From: Tychonema litorale BBK16
Lineage (GTDB): Bacteria > Cyanobacteriota > Cyanobacteriia > Cyanobacteriales > Microcoleaceae
Direction: 5' to 3'
NCBI RefSeq assembly: GCF_021648855.1
Contig: NZ_JAKJHX010000031.1
Span: 4,272-11,647 of the forward strand
Length of the DNA stretch: 7,376 bases
This document shows, one piece after another, positions 1 through 5,791 of the stretch (positions within the stretch are counted from its first letter, which is position 1; each line of letters starts with the position of its first letter). Made by a program: the position numbers and the translations under genes. The notes beneath the pieces are model-generated. The model was not told the origin of the DNA. It searched no databases and saw only the letters and a program-made list of their open reading frames with translations.

Positions 1-7
1 CCGATCT

Positions 8-70
8 GTACACTGAGCGAAGTCGAAGGGCAAGGCATCGTAAATAACCCTTCGACTACGCTCAGGGTAC
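8..70. repeat. Imperfect 23-bp inverted repeat (TTCGACT family)
   Basis: The arms at 8-30 and 48-70 are inverted copies that match at 21 of 23 positions, separated by a 17-nt loop. The core of the right arm is TTCGACTACGCTCAGGGTAC. I recognise this as a widely dispersed short bacterial and cyanobacterial repeat; that family assignment is from memory. It could fold as a hairpin and might end a transcript entering from the left, but there is no T-run directly after it. Confidence 0.75.
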
Positions 71-72
71 TG

Positions 73-128
73 CAATTAACAACTAACAACTAACAATTAA
101 CAATTAACAACTAACAAATAACAATTAA
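73..128. repeat. Eight tandem heptanucleotides CAAYTAA (STRR type)
   Basis: Eight uninterrupted 7-bp units run from 73 to 128: CAATTAA, CAACTAA, CAACTAA, CAATTAA, CAATTAA, CAACTAA, CAAATAA, CAATTAA. Only the fourth position (and a T/A change in one unit) varies. This matches the short tandemly repeated repetitive (STRR) heptamers known from filamentous cyanobacteria. The array lies between copies of the TTCGACT repeat and upstream of the probable psaD promoter. Confidence 0.85.
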
Positions 129-151
129 CCATTCGACTCCGCTCAGGGTAC
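129..151 (+). repeat. Third copy of TTCGACT-family repeat
   Basis: This segment is a direct copy of the arm at 48-70 with two differences, and ends in the same GCTCAGGGTAC. It abuts the heptamer array exactly, so the order is inverted pair, heptamers, then single copy. It can also pair with the left arm at 8-30, giving an alternative larger hairpin that encloses the heptamers. Confidence 0.75.
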
Positions 152-174
152 TCAAAATAACTGTTAACTTTCTT

Positions 175-180
175 TACAAT
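175..180 (+). promoter_or_regulatory. Candidate -10 element for psaD
   Basis: TACAAT at 175-180 resembles a sigma-70 -10 box and would place the transcription start near 187, giving a leader of roughly 50 nt before the psaD ATG. No convincing -35 hexamer sits at the expected distance. This is inference from motif and position only. Confidence 0.35.
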
Positions 181-239
181 TTCGACAGTAAGGTAGCAGT
201 CTAATGATAGGATGCCGTAAAAATCCTTTGGATATATCT

Positions 240-665
240 ATGTCAGAAGAACTCACTGGACAACCTCCTATCTTCGGCGGCAGCACCGGCGGCTTGCTGA
301 CTAAGGCGCTAGTTGAAGAGAAGTACGCGATCACTTGGACTAGCGCCAAGGAACAGGTGTTTGAAATGCCAACTGGGGGCGCTGCAATCATGCGTCAAGG
401 CGACAACCTGTTGTATCTGCCCCGGAAGGAGCAGTGCATCGCTTTGGGTGGCCAGCAACTGCGGGCTAAATTCAAAATCTCGAACTACAAGATTTACCGT
501 GTATTTCCTGACGGTTCTAATGAGTACCTACATCCCAAGGATGGCGTATTCCCTGAAAAAGTGAACGAAGGTCGTGTTGCTACTGGTAGTGTCCCTCGCA
601 ATATTGGCAGCAATCCTAATCCGATCAAGGTGAAGTTCACCGGTAAAAAGACCTACGAAGTTTAG
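240..665 (+). CDS. psaD: Photosystem I reaction center subunit II (PsaD)
   Basis: PsaD is the stromal (cytoplasmic-side) extrinsic subunit of photosystem I that helps anchor PsaC and docks ferredoxin for electron transfer. The 141-residue product has the family signatures throughout: FGGSTGGLL near residue 12, [10 protein letters not shown] near 26, [14 protein letters not shown] near 38, [11 protein letters not shown] near 56, [10 protein letters not shown] near 84, the [17 protein letters not shown] block near 97, and a C-terminus ending in YEV. Length is typical of cyanobacterial PsaD. An in-frame ATG at 204 would add 12 residues ([12 protein letters not shown]) unlike the family N-terminus, so the ATG at 240 is preferred; it has no clear Shine-Dalgarno sequence. 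A terminator follows, so it is probably monocistronic. In Synechocystis 6803 psaD and trpE are neighbours, as far as I recall; here an acetyltransferase gene lies between them. Confidence 0.98.
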   Translation: MSEELTGQPPIFGGSTGGLLTKALVEEKYAITWTSAKEQVFEMPTGGAAIMRQGDNLLYLPRKEQCIALGGQQLRAKFKISNYKIYRVFPDGSNEYLHPKDGVFPEKVNEGRVATGSVPRNIGSNPNPIKVKFTGKKTYEV

Positions 666-670
666 GTTTT

Positions 671-730
671 CAGAAAATGGCTGAGCTAGATCGGATCGTG
701 TTTCCTAAAAAGCTCAGCTTGTATTTTCTG
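671..730 (+). other. Hairpin just downstream of psaD
   Basis: CAGAAAAT (671-678) pairs with ATTTTCTG (723-730), and GCTGAGCT (680-687) with AGCTCAGC (711-718), giving two 8-bp stems separated by an asymmetric bulge and closed by a 23-nt loop. No T-run follows, so it is not a canonical terminator by itself. It starts 5 nt after the psaD stop codon, and could protect the mRNA 3' end or assist the terminator beside it (inference). Confidence 0.6.
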
Positions 731-797
731 GTTTGTAGTAGCGCTTGGACGGGGAAGGCTTTTTCTATATCGCCCAAGCGCAACTGCAAACTTTTTT
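731..797 (+). terminator. Rho-independent terminator of psaD
   Basis: GCGCTTGG (741-748) pairs perfectly with CCAAGCGC (774-781), and the outer GTTTG (731-735) pairs with CAAAC (787-791) across a 5 x 5 internal loop. Six T residues follow at 792-797. A GC-rich stem plus a T-run is the classical intrinsic terminator layout. It starts directly where the preceding hairpin ends. Confidence 0.75.
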
Positions 798-829
798 CTG
801 ATTTAAAATTAAATTAAAAATTATCAAAA

Positions 830-1690
830 ATGAAGGTGGAAATCAGGCGAGCAACTCATCAGGATATCAATGTTTGTGCTCGGATTAATTATGAAGCTTT
901 TAAGGATATTTCCGATCGCCATCAGTTCCCTACAGATTTTCCGACACTGGATTTTGCCACTGAAATCACTGGTGTTTTAATCAGCAATCCGTCATGTTTT
1001 GACATTGTAGCTGAAGGCGATGGCTCGGTTGTGGGCTGCGGTTTTATGGATGAACAGAACCCGATTCGTGGCATTGGGCCCGTCAGTGTCGATCGCACTT
1101 TTCAGTCCAAAGGAACCGGACGAAAAATCATGAAAGCCTTACTAGAACAGGGAAAGGAGGCTCCCGGTATTCGTTTGGTTCAAGAATCTTTTAACTTAGC
1201 ATCCCTGTCTCTGTATATTTCCCTGGGTTTTGAGGTGAAGGAACCTTTGCTGTTGCTGGAGGGGAAGTTTCGCAGTCAGCCACAGTATGACTTTGAGGTG
1301 CGGCCGCTCATAAGTGAGGATGTTGACGAGTGTGAGGCTTTGTGCAATAGAGTGTATGGGTGCGATCGCACTTCGGAGATTAAATACGCCCTGAATCACC
1401 TTTCTCCTTTGGTGGCCAGCAAACAAGGTCGAATTGTAGCCTATACTTGTGCGGTGTCTACTTTCGGCCACGGTGTCGCTGAAACTGAAGCCGATATGCA
1501 GGCTTTGCTCTTGGGTGCTGCTGCGTATAGTCCCGGAGAAGTGCTTTGTTTCCACTTACCCGTGCGTTATGCAAGTTTGTTTCGCTGGTGTTTGCAAGAG
1601 GGGCTGCGCGCACTCAAGCCACTGGCTGTGATGTCAATTGGTGACTATCAACAGCCTGCGGGATGTTATTTTCCGTCTTATCTTTATTGA
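830..1690 (+). CDS. GNAT family N-acetyltransferase, two-domain
   Basis: The 286-residue protein begins with a GNAT fold: IRRATHQDI at the start, then the acetyl-CoA pyrophosphate loop QSKGTGR (92-98) after the strand GPVSVDR, and motif B with the N...LYISLGF pattern (122-134). These support transfer of an acyl group from acyl-CoA to an amine; the substrate cannot be read. Residues about 155-286 restart with FEVRPLISEDVDECEAL, like the opening of a second GNAT domain, but I see no second acetyl-CoA loop, so the C-terminal half is probably degenerate or substrate-binding. The end, ACYFPSYLY-like (GCYFPSYLY), is characteristic-looking but unassigned. The start has no strong ribosome binding site. 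trpE follows after 21 bp, suggesting cotranscription. Confidence 0.85.
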   Translation: MKVEIRRATHQDINVCARINYEAFKDISDRHQFPTDFPTLDFATEITGVLISNPSCFDIVAEGDGSVVGCGFMDEQNPIRGIGPVSVDRTFQSKGTGRKIMKALLEQGKEAPGIRLVQESFNLASLSLYISLGFEVKEPLLLLEGKFRSQPQYDFEVRPLISEDVDECEALCNRVYGCDRTSEIKYALNHLSPLVASKQGRIVAYTCAVSTFGHGVAETEADMQALLLGAAAYSPGEVLCFHLPVRYASLFRWCLQEGLRALKPLAVMSIGDYQQPAGCYFPSYLY

Positions 1691-1711
1691 TTGTATAGCT
1701 AAGTTATATAT

Positions 1712-3292
1712 ATGATATTTCCAGATTTTTCACAATTCTGCGAACTGGCAAAACAAGGTAATTTTGTACCGGTATATCAAGAATGGGTTGCTGATTTGGA
1801 TACGCCGGTGTCTGCTTGGTATCGGGTGTGTGCCGGTCAACCTTATAGTTTTTTGCTGGAGTCGGTAGAAGGTGGGGAGAAAGTTGGGCGTTATAGTTTG
1901 TTAGGGTGCGATCCGTTATGGATTTTGGAGGCAAAGGGCGATCGAACAACTCAAGTTTATCGCGATGGTTCCCAAAAAGTGTTTTTGGGCGATCCGTTTG
2001 CGGCTTTGACTGAGTGTTTAGAACCCTATAAGCCCGTGAAATTGCCACAGTTACCGCCGGGAATTGGCGGGTTGTTTGGGTTTTGGGGTTATGAGTTAAT
2101 TAAGTGGATTGAACCGCGTGTTCCTGTATATCCGGCTGGGGAAACAGATTTGCCGGATGGGTTGTGGATGCAGGTTGATAATTTGTTGATTTTCGATCAG
2201 GTGAAACGGAAGATTTGGGCGATCGCCTATGCCGATTTGCGGGAAGTTGGAGTTGATTTAGCTCAGGCTTATGGTCAAGCGTGCGATCGGGTTTCTAAGT
2301 TAGTTGACAAGCTGAAATCGCCACTTTCACAGCAATCTACCCTGATAGAATGGACTCCTCCTAATGAGGGTCGAGATACTCGTTCTACAAGTGGTAAAGA
2401 CGGGCAAGATGCCCGTTCCACAACAGACAATACAGAATTGAGTTATACCAGCAATACTACTCCCGAAAAGTATTGTGCCAATGTCTTAAAAGCTAAGGAA
2501 TATATCAAAGCCGGAGATGTTTTTCAAGTAGTTGTTTCGCAGCGGCTGGAATCTGAATATAGTGGCGATCCTTTTGCACTTTACCGCTCTTTGCGTTTGA
2601 TTAATCCTTCTCCGTACATGGCTTATTTCAATTTCAAAGATTGGCAGATTATCGGTTCGAGTCCAGAGATTATGGTGAAGGCGGAAAACACTGCTGATGG
2701 CAAAAGAATCGCCACTTTGCGGCCGATCGCCGGTACTCGCCGCCGGGGGAAAACTGCTCAAGAAGATGATGCTTTGGCTGCTGAATTGTTGCAAGATCCG
2801 AAGGAAATTGCCGAACACGTCATGTTAGTTGATTTAGGCAGAAATGACTTAGGTAGAGTTTGTCGTAGCGGTACGGTAAAGGTTGATGAATTAATGGGTA
2901 TTGAGCGTTATTCTCATGTGATGCACATTGTGAGTAATGCGATCGGAGAATTGGCTGAGGATAAGACGGCTTGGGATTTGTTGAAGGCTGCTTTTCCGGC
3001 GGGTACGGTGAGTGGTGCTCCGAAGATTCGGGCGATGGAGATTGTGCACGAGTTGGAAGGTTGTCGCCGGGGCCCGTATTCTGGGGTTTATGGGTATTAT
3101 GATTTTGAGGGACAGTTGAATAGTGCGATCGCCATTCGGACTATGGTTGTTCGTTCTTTAGATGGTGATAAACATTCGGTTTCTGTGCAAGCTGGTGCTG
3201 GTTTGGTGGCCGATTCTAACCCGGAAATGGAGTATGAAGAGACGCTGAATAAAGCTAGGGGGATGTTGCAGGCAATTCGCTGTTTGAAATAA
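1712..3292 (+). CDS. trpE: Anthranilate synthase component I (TrpE)
   Basis: TrpE converts chorismate to anthranilate, with ammonia from the glutaminase subunit TrpG, in the first step of tryptophan synthesis. The 526-residue product has an N-terminal domain (about 1-200) with the LLES motif (48-51), part of the tryptophan feedback site in known TrpE proteins. The chorismate-binding domain (about 250-520) has [10 protein letters not shown] (297-306), SSPEIM (316-321), [10 protein letters not shown] (337-346), [15 protein letters not shown] (368-382), YSHVMH (400-405), [17 protein letters not shown] (427-443), SGVYGYYDF (457-465) and [19 protein letters not shown] (493-511). No TrpG domain is fused and trpG is not in the window. 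The interdomain linker (about 205-250) is long, low in conservation and contains a translated palindromic repeat at residues 219-238. The adjacent acetyltransferase gene lies 21 bp upstream. I see no tryptophan leader peptide or attenuator. Confidence 0.96.
   Translation: MIFPDFSQFCELAKQGNFVPVYQEWVADLDTPVSAWYRVCAGQPYSFLLESVEGGEKVGRYSLLGCDPLWILEAKGDRTTQVYRDGSQKVFLGDPFAALTECLEPYKPVKLPQLPPGIGGLFGFWGYELIKWIEPRVPVYPAGETDLPDGLWMQVDNLLIFDQVKRKIWAIAYADLREVGVDLAQAYGQACDRVSKLVDKLKSPLSQQSTLIEWTPPNEGRDTRSTSGKDGQDARSTTDNTELSYTSNTTPEKYCANVLKAKEYIKAGDVFQVVVSQRLESEYSGDPFALYRSLRLINPSPYMAYFNFKDWQIIGSSPEIMVKAENTADGKRIATLRPIAGTRRRGKTAQEDDALAAELLQDPKEIAEHVMLVDLGRNDLGRVCRSGTVKVDELMGIERYSHVMHIVSNAIGELAEDKTAWDLLKAAFPAGTVSGAPKIRAMEIVHELEGCRRGPYSGVYGYYDFEGQLNSAIAIRTMVVRSLDGDKHSVSVQAGAGLVADSNPEMEYEETLNKARGMLQAIRCLK
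2366..2424 (+). repeat. Tandem palindromic repeat units inside trpE
   Basis: Two 26-bp units at 2366-2391 and 2399-2424 match at 19 of 26 positions, with a 33-bp period (11 codons). The second contains the perfect hairpin ACGGGCA-aga-TGCCCGT (2400-2416); the first has a shorter CGAG-ata-CTCG stem (2372-2382). They are read in frame as EGRDTRSTS and DGQDARSTT. The GGGCAAGATGCCC core with a following TTCCACAA is a dispersed repeat I recognise from cyanobacterial genomes (from memory). Unit one looks like a decayed copy of unit two. Confidence 0.8.
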
Positions 3293-3303
3293 GGCAGAGG
3301 CCC

Positions 3304-3369
3304 AGAAACCGGGTTTTTTACGAAATACTTGATTGAAACCCTCAGATTAGGTAAAAACCCGGTTTCTTT
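3304..3369 (+). terminator. Long hairpin after trpE, probable terminator
   Basis: AGAAACCGGGTTTTTTAC (3304-3321) pairs with GTAAAAACCCGGTTTCT (3351-3367), a 17-bp stem with one bulged T and a 29-nt loop, followed by a short TT. The stop codon of trpE is 12 nt upstream. Both arms resemble the AGAAACCGGGTTT repeat that is dispersed in cyanobacteria (from memory), so this may be a repeat pair serving as a terminator. The T-run after the stem is short, which limits confidence. Confidence 0.55.
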
Positions 3370-3414
3370 AGTCGGAGTGCGTCCAAGACTTACCATTTTA
3401 CCATAAACCTAATT

Positions 3415-4299
3415 ATGAATTTTTACATAGTTGATGTATTTGCCGAGTCAAAATATGCTGGCAACCAGCTAGCTGTATTTTGCGGTGCGGGAGTTGCCGA
3501 ACTATCTGACACCCAAATGCTGATGATCGCAAGAGAAATCAATTATTCGGAAACTACGTTTATTCCATCAAACCAGCCGGAAAACGGCGGCTATGACGTG
3601 CGGATATTCACTCCCAAAAAAGAGTTGCCCTTTGCTGGTCATCCCACACTAGGAACAGCATTCGTTTTGCAGCAAGAAATCATCAACAAACCTGTGGAAC
3701 AAGTTATTTTAAATCTAGCCGTAGGTCAAATTCCAGTTACTTTCAATTATCAAAACGAAGCGGCAGATATTTTGTGGATGCGGCAAAAATCGCCTGCATT
3801 TGGTCAAGTTTTATCAGCCAAAACTCTCTCCAGCGTGCTAAATTTAGAACCTGGTGAAATTGATGCAAACTTCCCAATTCAAGAAGTTTCTACCGGAGTA
3901 CCATTTATAATTGTACCGCTGAAAACACTCGCATCGCTCAAGAAAGCTAAAGTCAATTTAGATAAATATTTTGAACTGATTGAAACCACTGAAGCGAAAG
4001 AAATTTTGATATTTTGTCCAGAAACTTACAGCGATGTTAACGATTTGAGCGTGCGAGTCTTCGCCCCTTCTTTAGGAATTCCCGAAGATCCGGCGACGGG
4101 AAGCGCCAATGGCTGTTTGGCTGGATATTTGGTAAATTATGCGTATTTTGGGAAGGATGCGATTGATGTTAAAGTTGAACAAGGCTATGAGATCGATCGA
4201 CCTTCACTGCTGTTATTGAAATCTCAGAAAAAAGACGGACAAATAGAAGTTTTGGTTGGTGGCAAAGTTGTGATGGTTGCTAAAGGAGAATTTGTGTAG
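3415..4299 (+). CDS. PhzF family isomerase/epimerase
   Basis: The 294-residue product belongs to the PhzF family, whose prototype isomerises trans-2,3-dihydro-3-hydroxyanthranilate in phenazine synthesis; most members in organisms without phenazine genes have unknown substrates. The two-lobed diaminopimelate-epimerase-like fold is indicated by the N-terminal IVDVFAESKYAGNQLAV, the NYSETTF motif with the probable catalytic Glu46, FAGHPTLG (73-80, His76), and the C-terminal EDPATGSANGCLAGYL (224-239, Asp225). Length is typical. No phenazine genes lie nearby, so a phenazine role is not supported; proximity to trpE, also acting in chorismate-derived metabolism, is suggestive only. The ATG at 3415 starts the conserved N-terminus and lacks a clear ribosome binding site. 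The next gene overlaps its 3' end. Confidence 0.93.
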   Translation: MNFYIVDVFAESKYAGNQLAVFCGAGVAELSDTQMLMIAREINYSETTFIPSNQPENGGYDVRIFTPKKELPFAGHPTLGTAFVLQQEIINKPVEQVILNLAVGQIPVTFNYQNEAADILWMRQKSPAFGQVLSAKTLSSVLNLEPGEIDANFPIQEVSTGVPFIIVPLKTLASLKKAKVNLDKYFELIETTEAKEILIFCPETYSDVNDLSVRVFAPSLGIPEDPATGSANGCLAGYLVNYAYFGKDAIDVKVEQGYEIDRPSLLLLKSQKKDGQIEVLVGGKVVMVAKGEFV

Positions 4300-4693
4300 A
4301 ATTAGCTTAAATATCAGTGAATTGCTGGAAAGTCTCGATACTAATCTACTCAAAGAAAGCTTGCCGACTGCTGGGGCGGTTTTAGCCAAAAATCTCCCAG
4401 CTTTTTATGACTGGTTAGAAACTGAACTAGAGATTAAAAACGTTCCAGATAGTCCCGATCATGCTACGCAATGGGTAGTCGGTTTTTTGAGGAATCAAGA
4501 AAGTTTAACTCGTTTAGTTGAGTTGCACAAATCGATTCCTAGACCGGCATTAGAACGATCGATCCCTCGTTTAGTTGGTATATTTAAGGATGTGACACCG
4601 ATCGCACTCAAGCAAGAATTGGAAAAAGCGGTTGCAGCACTTTGTTTGGTACTCGCCGTAGCAGCCCGCGAAAATCAGCCATCAGCGCTATGA
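4292..4693 (+). CDS. Small uncharacterised protein overlapping phzF-like gene
   Basis: I do not recognise this roughly 133-residue protein. The frame stays open to the stop at 4691-4693 and has no in-frame ATG or GTG, so a TTG start is likely: 4292 (3 nt after AAGGAG at 4283-4288) or 4277, which would add five residues. Either start overlaps the 3' end of the PhzF-family gene, so translational coupling is plausible. The sequence looks mainly helical and acidic (ISELLESLDTNLLKE, LPAFYDWLETELEIKN), has a central SIPRPALERSIPRLVGIFKD segment, and ends in an Ala/Leu/Val-rich helix (AVAALCLVLAVAA) too short and too near the C-terminus to be a sure membrane span. Balanced amino-acid composition argues it is a real gene. 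The convergent hydrolase gene ends 17 bp away. Confidence 0.6.
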   Translation: MCRISLNISELLESLDTNLLKESLPTAGAVLAKNLPAFYDWLETELEIKNVPDSPDHATQWVVGFLRNQESLTRLVELHKSIPRPALERSIPRLVGIFKDVTPIALKQELEKAVAALCLVLAVAARENQPSAL

Positions 4694-4710
4694 AGGGATT
4701 TGGCGCGAGT

Positions 4711-5562
4711 TTAGGTAAAGCGGCTTTTTCGGAAAAATTGTAATTGAGTGCGATCGATCTGAACTACCACGGGCTTTTTCTTGTTTAGGACGATCGCATT
4801 ATGTCTATCTAGCAAAAGCAACTGAGCCAATAGTACCACCAATACTCGCCGTTTCCGAAACTTTCCTTCAAAGCGTGCCATTCCGACGATCGCCTCTTCT
4901 ATTTTATAACACCAGTTTTCGCCTTTCTGGGAAATTACAAAAATTGTTCCAGGGATATAATCGCCTCCATTTGCCCAGAAAGCATACCTTTCGCCTAAAG
5001 TAAAGTAATGAAAAACATTAGTAGCTGTAGAATTCTTGGCTAACTTTTCAGAAACGCCCAAAGAATTAAAAGTTACAGTCGATCGAATATAATTGTAATA
5101 TTTTGCAGCAATTTGCTGAGCCACTTTCCCGCCCAAACTTTCTCCGATGACATCAGCCGGATTTCCGTTGACAAACTGCTGCTTTAGCCAATCAATAGCA
5201 CCGCCAGTTTCCGCCGATTTCAACTGTCGCTCTAATTTTGCCATAAACACATCTGGCGAATCTTCCAAAACGCGATCGAAAGGATACCATGAACCATAGC
5301 CTCGAATTACCAAAATCGGCGCATAATTCGCATATTTCATACTAGAACGAACTTCAGCATAAAAACCTGTTTTGAAATCTTCAAATACTTGTTCAACTAG
5401 ATAATCATGCACTAATTCTCCTGGCTGATGTCGAACGTAAATTGAAGGATTATTCGGTTTAAAAATATCGTGAAGTTGCGGTTTAGCAAACTTTTCGTAA
5501 ATGGCATCTAGTGAATGTCTTCCGGTTTTGCGATCGACAAAATCCACTTTTTTTGTTGTCAT
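4711..5562 (-). CDS. Putative alpha/beta hydrolase, lipase-like
   Basis: The 283-residue product (ATG at 5562, MTTKKVDFVD) has an alpha/beta-hydrolase nucleophile elbow, DVIGESLGGKVAQQIA, with Ser142 as probable nucleophile, preceded by a strand and oxyanion-type loop LVIRGYGSW (about 85-92). After it, TVTFNSLGVS resembles the strand following the elbow in class 3 lipases. Asp201 (GGDYIPG) and His254 (DRHNAIV) are placed to complete a triad; this assignment is inference. No signal peptide or clear membrane helix is visible, though a hydrophobic stretch (VLVVLLAQLLLL) precedes the His. Substrate unknown. The frame extends upstream to an ATG at 5634, but those 24 codons lie in the repeat region 5563-5634 and look like repeat-derived sequence, so 5562 is preferred. 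No Shine-Dalgarno sequence is visible. Confidence 0.75.
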   Translation of the reverse strand: MTTKKVDFVDRKTGRHSLDAIYEKFAKPQLHDIFKPNNPSIYVRHQPGELVHDYLVEQVFEDFKTGFYAEVRSSMKYANYAPILVIRGYGSWYPFDRVLEDSPDVFMAKLERQLKSAETGGAIDWLKQQFVNGNPADVIGESLGGKVAQQIAAKYYNYIRSTVTFNSLGVSEKLAKNSTATNVFHYFTLGERYAFWANGGDYIPGTIFVISQKGENWCYKIEEAIVGMARFEGKFRKRRVLVVLLAQLLLLDRHNAIVLNKKKPVVVQIDRTQLQFFRKSRFT

Positions 5563-5571
5563 TATTTGGTA

Positions 5572-5629
5572 GGGGCGGGTTTTACAAACAATATCTAATT
5601 CCCACAAACAATCTACATAAACCCGCCCC
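5572..5629. repeat. GGGCGGGTTT inverted repeat, first pair
   Basis: GGGGCGGGTTTTA (5572-5584) is opposed to TAAACCCGCCCC (5618-5629), a 12-bp stem with one bulged base and a 33-nt loop. Inside the loop, ACAAACAAT occurs twice (5584-5592 and 5604-5612). On the - strand the hairpin would lie in the leader of the hydrolase gene, ending 9 nt before its ATG. The motif is a dispersed Oscillatoriales-type repeat (from memory). Confidence 0.75.
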
Positions 5630-5677
5630 CGCACAACGAATAATCGAAATCAACTTATATCAAATACAAAAAATGTA

Positions 5678-5694
5678 AGCGGGGATTTACCGCT
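5678..5694. repeat. Small hairpin between the repeat pairs
   Basis: AGCGG (5678-5682) and CCGCT (5690-5694) form a 5-bp stem with a 7-nt loop within the spacer between the two GGGCGGGTTT pairs. It is short and may be fortuitous. Confidence 0.3.
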
Positions 5695-5700
5695 GGGCGA

Positions 5701-5768
5701 GGGCGGGTTTTATAGATTGTCAATGATTGGCAAATATTGTAGGTGAAACCCGCCCCTACAATATTTGC
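5701..5768. repeat. GGGCGGGTTT second pair with nested 14-bp palindrome
   Basis: GGGCGGGTTT (5701-5710) pairs with AAACCCGCCC (5746-5755). Overlapping this, GCAAATATTGTAGG (5730-5743) and CCTACAATATTTGC (5755-5768) form a perfect 14-bp inverted repeat with an 11-nt loop. The loop contains most of the AAACCCGCCC arm, so the two foldings compete or form a pseudoknot. The left arm extended, 5701-5720, is also an inverted near-copy of 5608-5628 (shared ACAATCTA next to the AAACCCGCCC core). It sits downstream of hom, 24 nt past the stop codon, but neither strand shows the T-run expected of a hom terminator. Confidence 0.75.
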
Positions 5769-5791
5769 AAAAAACAGTGTTCGATCGACTT

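Noticed and set aside
73..128. Tandem heptamers considered as a CRISPR array or iteron origin
   Set aside because: Units are 7 bp without spacers and without cas or rep genes nearby; they fit the STRR class.
204..239. Longer psaD start at ATG 204, which has AAGG about 10 nt upstream
   Set aside because: The added 12 residues do not resemble PsaD N-termini, whereas [18 protein letters not shown] from 240 does.
1704..2048. Open frame of 114 codons on the - strand
   Set aside because: It is antisense to the conserved N-terminal domain of trpE and has no domain-like features.
3415..4299. Phenazine biosynthesis locus suggested by the PhzF-family gene and nearby trpE
   Set aside because: No other phz genes are present, and PhzF-family proteins are common in organisms that make no phenazines.
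5730..5768. Perfect 14-bp palindrome as the intrinsic terminator of hom
   Set aside because: On the - strand no T-run follows the stem, and the A-run lies on the other side; it fits better as part of the repeat cluster.
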